Below the pieces are notes generated by a model. The model saw nothing but the letters and a program-made list of their open reading frames with translations, was not told where the DNA came from and made no database searches. A program made the translations under genes and the position numbers. Positions 7,730 to 11,324 of a DNA stretch of 11,324 nucleotides are shown here, piece after piece. Within the stretch, counting starts at the first letter, position 1; every line of letters starts with the position of its first letter. The DNA is from Pseudomonadota bacterium (GTDB taxonomy: Bacteria > Pseudomonadota > Gammaproteobacteria > Steroidobacterales > GCA-2729495), in the NCBI GenBank assembly GCA_030836925.1, contig JAUPLK010000023.1, positions 1 through 11,324 of the forward strand. Direction: 5' to 3'.

Positions 7730-8641
7730 TCAGTACAGGTGTACGGCGAAGACGTGGAACAGACCCGAGAGGATCATCATCACGAAGAACGGCACGTGGA
7801 TGAGATGCCAGAGAAAGAACAGCCGCTCGAAGGAATTGAAGCGGGCGACCTGGCGGACCTGGTTCAGGTGTTCGTGCAGATATCGCGATACTGTCGCTTC
7901 CAGACGCTCCGCATGCTGATCGACAACTGCCGAGGTCGTCGCCTTCTGCATGATTGCCTGGCGGGTGCGGTCCAGCAGGCGACGGTAGGTGCGCCGCGTC
8001 TGCCACAGGATGCCGAGGTAACGAATGAAGCTCCCGATGATGCCGGGGGATGGCGCGAGCACGCGCCGGTCAAGCGCCACCAGTTCCTCTCGAACAGGCT
8101 GCATCAAGCCACCCACGTGGCCGGCGCTCACCGTCCTTTCAAGTACGCCGGCCATTTCCTGCAGCGTCGTCTTGCTGCCATACAAGCCGTGGTGAATGCC
8201 GGCATACAGGTAACGACCAAGAACCCCGCTGCCAGCGACCAGCAGCGTGCAGTACAGCGCCACGTTGGAATTCAGATCGCCAAGTTCGAAGTTGCAGTGA
8301 TAGAGGATGAGTACCGGCCCGATGATGCCGAGCACCATATGCATGCGAAACCAGTGGCGGGTATGGCCAAATCGCACCAGCCAGCGCACGCGCTTGCGGA
8401 ATGAGTAGAGCAGCAGGATCAGCATCAGCGATCCGCCGAGAATGCCGAGCGCATAACCAAGCCCGTATTCGGCGTGGATGTTGCGCTGCTCGCGGCCCAC
8501 CCAGCCGATCCAGGCAAGCAGCACAGCAATGGTGTATCCGGCCAGCGCCCCGTAGCGCGAATACAGCGCCCGGAGGTGCTGCCATGTTCCCGCACCGGCC
8601 TCTGCCCTCCCAGCGGGAACTGCCACCGATACTCCGTTCAT
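7730..8641 (-). CDS. Inner-membrane diheme cytochrome b-like protein
   Basis: This is a 303-aa integral membrane protein with about five helices (residues 32-48, 62-81, 100-118, 127-147, 275-300). Helix 3 carries His101 and His115, and helix 5 carries His282 and His296, each pair as H-x13-H. That spacing is typical of two stacked b hemes held between two helices, as in ferric reductase/NADPH oxidase-type transmembrane domains. Arg-rich loops (FRKRVRWLVR at 81-90) place the loop before helix 3 and the large 148-273 segment in the cytoplasm, with the C-terminus outside. The 125-residue helical loop has no flavin or NAD(P) motif, so the electron donor must be separate. The divergent Fe-S flavoprotein is a natural candidate. 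It is first in the operon, with SD GAAGGG 7 bases before the ATG. Heme content is predicted, and a quinone-linked role is also possible. Confidence 0.82.
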   Translation of the reverse strand: MNGVSVAVPAGRAEAGAGTWQHLRALYSRYGALAGYTIAVLLAWIGWVGREQRNIHAEYGLGYALGILGGSLMLILLLYSFRKRVRWLVRFGHTRHWFRMHMVLGIIGPVLILYHCNFELGDLNSNVALYCTLLVAGSGVLGRYLYAGIHHGLYGSKTTLQEMAGVLERTVSAGHVGGLMQPVREELVALDRRVLAPSPGIIGSFIRYLGILWQTRRTYRRLLDRTRQAIMQKATTSAVVDQHAERLEATVSRYLHEHLNQVRQVARFNSFERLFFLWHLIHVPFFVMMILSGLFHVFAVHLY

Positions 8642-8648
8642 TTACTTA

Positions 8649-8654
8649 CCCTTC
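8649..8654 (-). promoter_or_regulatory. Ribosome binding site of the cytochrome b-like gene
   Basis: On the minus strand GAAGGG lies 7 bases (taagtaa) before the ATG at 8641. It is the best Shine-Dalgarno match in the leftward operon and supports this start for the first gene. The downstream genes rely on stop/start overlaps with weaker sites. Confidence 0.65.
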
Positions 8655-8707
8655 ACCCGGCCGCCCTGCCCAATAAACCCAAGCATCCAGGACAATTTGG
8701 ACCTTAT

Positions 8708-8726
8708 GTGGGTCGTTTTACCCCAC
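8708..8726. promoter_or_regulatory. Inverted repeat GTGGG-N9-CCCAC, possible operator
   Basis: The 5-bp arms GTGGG (8708-8712) and CCCAC (8722-8726) flank a 9-base AT-leaning spacer that contains the -10 of the leftward promoter. The dyad also lies just beside the candidate rightward -10 at 8728-8733, a position from which one protein could control both transcription units. The arms are short and a chance match is possible. No known regulator motif was recognised. Confidence 0.3.
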
Positions 8727-8744
8727 TTGTAATGAGACCGTCAA
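8715..8744 (-). promoter_or_regulatory. Putative sigma-70 promoter for the cytochrome operon
   Basis: Reading the minus strand, TTGACG (8744-8739, five of six to TTGACA) is followed after 18 bases by TAAAAC (8720-8715, four of six to TATAAT). Transcription would begin near 8708 and leave a leader of about 65 bases before the ATG at 8641. It is the only clear promoter-like pair in the gap. The -10 lies within the loop of an inverted repeat, so a repressor or regulator could act there. Confidence 0.45.
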
Positions 8745-8916
8745 GCCACTAGTCTGCACACCGACAGCGGAACGGCCTGCGCGCAGCGCCCCGGACACTA
8801 GCGACAACCCTGCGTCTGTACTGTGAAGGCGGGCACATCTGCGCATCCGGTGCATGCCGAGAATGCGCGAGGGGCCGCAGCGGGGCTGGCCAATCCATGT
8901 CCAGGTAAATGACGCC

Positions 8917-10230
8917 ATGAGCGATACAGCGGCATTGATGACGTATGCAGTACCTGCAGTGGCAATCGTTGCCGCATACGGCTACATCCAGAGCCGCCTT
9001 CATCGCCAGAGCACGGCAGTACGTGATGCGGCCCACGCCGCCGGCCTGACCGAACCACCCGCCATTCACCCGGTCATCGATCCGAACAAGTGCATAGGCT
9101 GCAAGGCCTGCATCAACGTCTGCCCGGAAATGCCGGAACACCGCGTGCTCGGCATGATCCGGGGCAAGGCCGAACTGATCGCACCGAGCGACTGCATCGG
9201 CCATGGCGCCTGCCGCACGGCCTGTCCGGTGGGCGCCATCACGCTGGTATTCGGCACCGAGCGTCGCGGCATGGACATCCCTGATGTCGGGCCGGACTTT
9301 CAGACCAACGTTCCCGGCATCTATATCGCCGGCGAACTCGGCGGCATGGGGCTGATCCGCAATGCCATCGAGCAGGGTCGGCAGGCAATCGCCTACATCA
9401 CCGCGAAGCGCACGCCGAGACAGGATTCAGTACTGGACGTGGTGATCGTCGGCGCCGGACCGGCAGGCTTCTCGGCCTCACTGGCCGCAATGGAGCAGAA
9501 ACTCCGCTTTGCGACCATCGAGCAGGATTCGTTCGGCGGCATGGTGTCCCACTATCCGCGCGGCAAACTGGTCATGGCTGGTACTGCGCATCTGCCCCTG
9601 GTCGGCAAGATCAACTTCGGCAACACGAGCAAGGAAGAACTGCTCGCCTACTGGCAGAAAGTGCAGCACGACACGCGTGTGCCGATCAGCTTCAAGGAAC
9701 GGGTCATCGCCATCAACCGCGATGGCGAGTCTTTCCGGATACAGACCAGCGCAAGGGAGATTCAGGCCCGCAACGTCCTGCTGGCAATCGGACGCCGGGG
9801 TACACCGCGCCAGCTCGGGGTACCCGGTGAGGATCTGAGTAAAGTCACTTACAAACTCATGGAACCCGAGCAGTACAGCAACCGCCGGGTGCTGATTGTC
9901 GGCGGCGGTGACAGCGCGCTGGAAGCCGCCACCACCATCAGCGAACTACCCGGATCCGGCGTTACCCTGTCCTACCGCGCCGAGGCCTTCAGTCGTGTCA
10001 AACCCGCCAACCGCGAGCGCCTGCAGGCGGCTGCGGAAGCCGGCAGGATCAAGGTACTGCTGCGCTCGGAACTGGTCAGCATAGAAACCGACCGGGTACT
10101 GCTGCGCCATGAAGACAGGCACGCAACCCTCGACAATGACGCCGTGATCATCAACGCCGGAGGCGTACTGCCGACCACCTTCCTGAACTCGATCGGCGTG
10201 AAGATCGCGACGAAATACGGGACTGCCTGA
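8917..10230 (+). CDS. Membrane-anchored ferredoxin/flavoprotein NAD(P)H oxidoreductase, permuted
   Basis: This is a 437-aa protein. Residues 8-24 form one membrane helix followed by RLHR, so the rest should face the cytoplasm. Residues 59-69 are a full [4Fe-4S] motif (CIGCKACINVC). Residues 93-103 form a second motif in which His96 replaces the second Cys (CIGHGACRTAC). At 130-141 comes TNVPGIYIAGEL, normally found at the C-terminal end of thioredoxin-reductase-like flavoproteins. It is followed by the FAD Rossmann motif GAGPAG (179-184) and the NAD(P) motif GGGDSA (329-334), with YRxxxFxR (353-360) favouring NADPH. The protein ends soon after LPTTFL, where that C-terminal segment would normally follow. 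No CxxC disulfide exists in the flavin part, so it is not a classical thioredoxin reductase. It probably moves electrons between NAD(P)H or ferredoxin and the divergent cytochrome b-like protein (inference). The start at 8917 sits at the anchor helix. Confidence 0.88.
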   Translation: MSDTAALMTYAVPAVAIVAAYGYIQSRLHRQSTAVRDAAHAAGLTEPPAIHPVIDPNKCIGCKACINVCPEMPEHRVLGMIRGKAELIAPSDCIGHGACRTACPVGAITLVFGTERRGMDIPDVGPDFQTNVPGIYIAGELGGMGLIRNAIEQGRQAIAYITAKRTPRQDSVLDVVIVGAGPAGFSASLAAMEQKLRFATIEQDSFGGMVSHYPRGKLVMAGTAHLPLVGKINFGNTSKEELLAYWQKVQHDTRVPISFKERVIAINRDGESFRIQTSAREIQARNVLLAIGRRGTPRQLGVPGEDLSKVTYKLMEPEQYSNRRVLIVGGGDSALEAATTISELPGSGVTLSYRAEAFSRVKPANRERLQAAAEAGRIKVLLRSELVSIETDRVLLRHEDRHATLDNDAVIINAGGVLPTTFLNSIGVKIATKYGTA

Positions 10231-11324
10231 TGACGCGCAACAGTTGTGCCGCCGCTGTCTGCCTTGTTCTCACACTGACCGGGACCGGCAATGCGCAAAC
10301 ACTGGAAGAAGCCCGCACCGCGGTTCGCATACGGGACTTCAGCACTGCAGCCGGCATATACACGACGCTGTCGGAGCGCGGCGACATGCAGGCTCGTTAT
10401 CAGCTGGCCATGCTCTACGGGGTCGGCAATGGCGTGCCACGCGATACGGCCAGGGCAGCAGTACTCATGCAGCAGGTGGCTGACAGCGGCGACACCTCGG
10501 CCCAGTACAACTACGCACAGATGCTTGAAAACGGATCTGGTGTGGACAGGGATCCGGCAGCCGCGCACAACTGGTACGAACGTGCCGCAGCAGCAGGCAA
10601 TCAGAAAGCAGCGCTGCGACTCAAGGATTTGCAGACGCAAGCCGCACCGCCACCGGACCCGGTGGCCTTGCGACGTGCAGCCCAGCGCGGCGAAATCGCA
10701 GCACTGCGCGCACTGCTTGCGACTGGTACCGAAGCAAACGTTGGCGACACTCATGGGCGCACCGCGCTGATGGAAGCGGTAGCCGGGCAGCATGTCGATG
10801 CGGTGCAGCTGCTGCTGTCAGCCGGTACAGGGCCGGATGCGCTGGACGATACAGGCAGCAGTGCACTGCATATGGCCGCTCAAACAGGCAACGCCAATGT
10901 TCTGCAGCAACTGATCAAGGCCGGTGCAACGCTCGACAAGCCGGATGGCCACGGCAATCCGGCATTGATCATTGCCGCAGCAGCCGGACATGCAACAGCG
11001 GTCACGGTGTTGCTCGATGGCGGCGCACCGATAAACCAGACGGACCAGCGGCAATGGACTGCACTCACCGCGGCACGCGAGCGAGGCCACCCGGACCTGG
11101 CGCGCCTCCTCGCCAGTCGTGGTGCGAAAGATGGCCTTCCGCAGCGTACTGCGGCGGCACCAGCCGTTGCCAGTGCAGGCGATTCCGCAACCCTGCTGCC
11201 CGGCGCAACGCCACTGATCTACGCGGCCTGGCGTGGCAGCACTGATCTCGTGCAACAAATGATCAGCAATGGCGCTGACATATCGGCGCGCGACCAGGAC
11301 GGGATGACCGCTCTCAACCGGGCT
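10230..11324 (+). CDS. Secreted Sel1/ankyrin repeat protein (partial, C-terminus off window)
   Basis: This open frame runs to the window edge with 365 codons and no stop. The ATG shares its A with the flavoprotein stop (TGATG), which implies translational coupling. Residues 1-22 are a Sec signal peptide with a probable cut after GNA before QTLEE. Two clear Sel1-like repeats follow (about 50-86 and 88-124, with ARYQLAMLYGVGNGVPRD and AQYNYAQMLENGSGVDRD), possibly preceded by a degenerate one. From about 143 there are ankyrin repeats (about 143-172, 176-205, 209-238, 242-271, 275-300), then an Ala-rich linker and another at about 325-355. Both repeat types are protein-binding scaffolds. In the periplasm it could organise or mature the cytochromes encoded alongside, but nothing in the sequence shows its partner. 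It has no CxxCH and no catalytic motif. Confidence 0.85.
   Translation, partial: MTRNSCAAAVCLVLTLTGTGNAQTLEEARTAVRIRDFSTAAGIYTTLSERGDMQARYQLAMLYGVGNGVPRDTARAAVLMQQVADSGDTSAQYNYAQMLENGSGVDRDPAAAHNWYERAAAAGNQKAALRLKDLQTQAAPPPDPVALRRAAQRGEIAALRALLATGTEANVGDTHGRTALMEAVAGQHVDAVQLLLSAGTGPDALDDTGSSALHMAAQTGNANVLQQLIKAGATLDKPDGHGNPALIIAAAAGHATAVTVLLDGGAPINQTDQRQWTALTAARERGHPDLARLLASRGAKDGLPQRTAAAPAVASAGDSATLLPGATPLIYAAWRGSTDLVQQMISNGADISARDQDGMTALNRA

Larger units (their letters stand above)
8642..8916. other. Divergent intergenic region
   Basis: These 275 bases separate the leftward cytochrome operon from the rightward flavoprotein gene and must hold both promoters. I see one good minus-strand promoter and an inverted repeat (listed separately). 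For the plus strand only a weak candidate appears: TGTAAT at 8728-8733 as a -10, without a good -35, which would leave a leader of about 175 bases. The AGGT at 8903-8906 is a modest ribosome site for the flavoprotein ATG at 8917. An in-frame extension of the flavoprotein back to 8854 is open, but it would put a polar stretch before the membrane anchor. No small gene or terminator is evident. Confidence 0.6.

Noticed and set aside
6589..7803. 404-codon open frame on the plus strand opposite the 21-heme gene
   Set aside because: It is antisense to a clear heme-repeat protein. Its openness follows from the repeated codon pattern and GC content. The product has no recognisable domain, signal or start site.
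8749..9204. 151-codon minus-strand frame over the divergent gap and flavoprotein start
   Set aside because: It would cover the promoter region and run antisense to the ferredoxin motifs. There is no domain and no plausible ribosome site.
8917..10230. Classical thioredoxin reductase
   Set aside because: There is no CxxC disulfide in the NAD(P) domain, all seven Cys lie in the ferredoxin part, and the domain order is permuted.
9972..10793. 273-codon minus-strand frame spanning the flavoprotein end and the Sel1-ankyrin gene
   Set aside because: It overlaps two well-supported plus-strand genes with recognisable domains, and its own translation shows no family features.

Overview
The window is GC-rich bacterial DNA, densely packed, and almost wholly given to one putative electron-transfer locus. 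Gram-negative features are clear: outer-membrane-type lipoproteins, a beta-barrel ending in Phe, and c-type cytochromes with Sec signal peptides. The style of the multiheme (cytochrome c3-like) repeats and the SPOR/TPR barrel recall Gammaproteobacteria or Betaproteobacteria with sulfur, iron or nitrogen metabolism. The taxon cannot be fixed from this sequence alone.

Layout. On the minus strand six genes run leftwards from a 275-bp divergent intergenic region (8642-8916). In transcription order they are: a 303-aa inner-membrane protein with two His-x13-His helices, probably a diheme cytochrome b (8641-7730); a periplasmic 21-heme cytochrome c built from seven triheme units (7704-6139); a small 5-heme cytochrome c (6142-5666); an 835-aa SPOR/TPR outer-membrane beta-barrel (5661-3154); a 210-aa lipoprotein of unknown function (3152-2520); and an 831-aa outer-membrane lipoprotein with up to 27 hemes (2523-28). 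From the 21-heme gene to the last, junctions are 4-nt ATGA overlaps or gaps of 1-4 nt, so this is almost certainly one operon. It may continue past the left edge. On the plus strand, divergently, lies a membrane-anchored ferredoxin/flavoprotein NAD(P)H oxidoreductase with an apparently circularly permuted flavin domain (8917-10230). It shares one base (TGATG) with a secreted Sel1-ankyrin repeat protein (10230 to beyond the right edge).

How it may work (inference). Together the genes could form a route for electrons from the cytoplasm to the cell surface, or the reverse. The order would be NAD(P)H or ferredoxin, the Fe-S flavoprotein on the inner face, the diheme b protein through the inner membrane, the 21-heme and 5-heme cytochromes across the periplasm, the barrel through the outer membrane, and the 27-heme lipoprotein. 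Up to 53 c-type hemes are encoded within about 7.7 kb. The layout resembles porin-cytochrome extracellular electron transfer conduits in logic. It differs in its parts: the barrel carries peptidoglycan-binding-type domains, and the inner-membrane module is b-type plus flavoprotein rather than a NapC/CymA-type quinol dehydrogenase. No RNA genes, mobile elements, CRISPR arrays or integration sites were seen.
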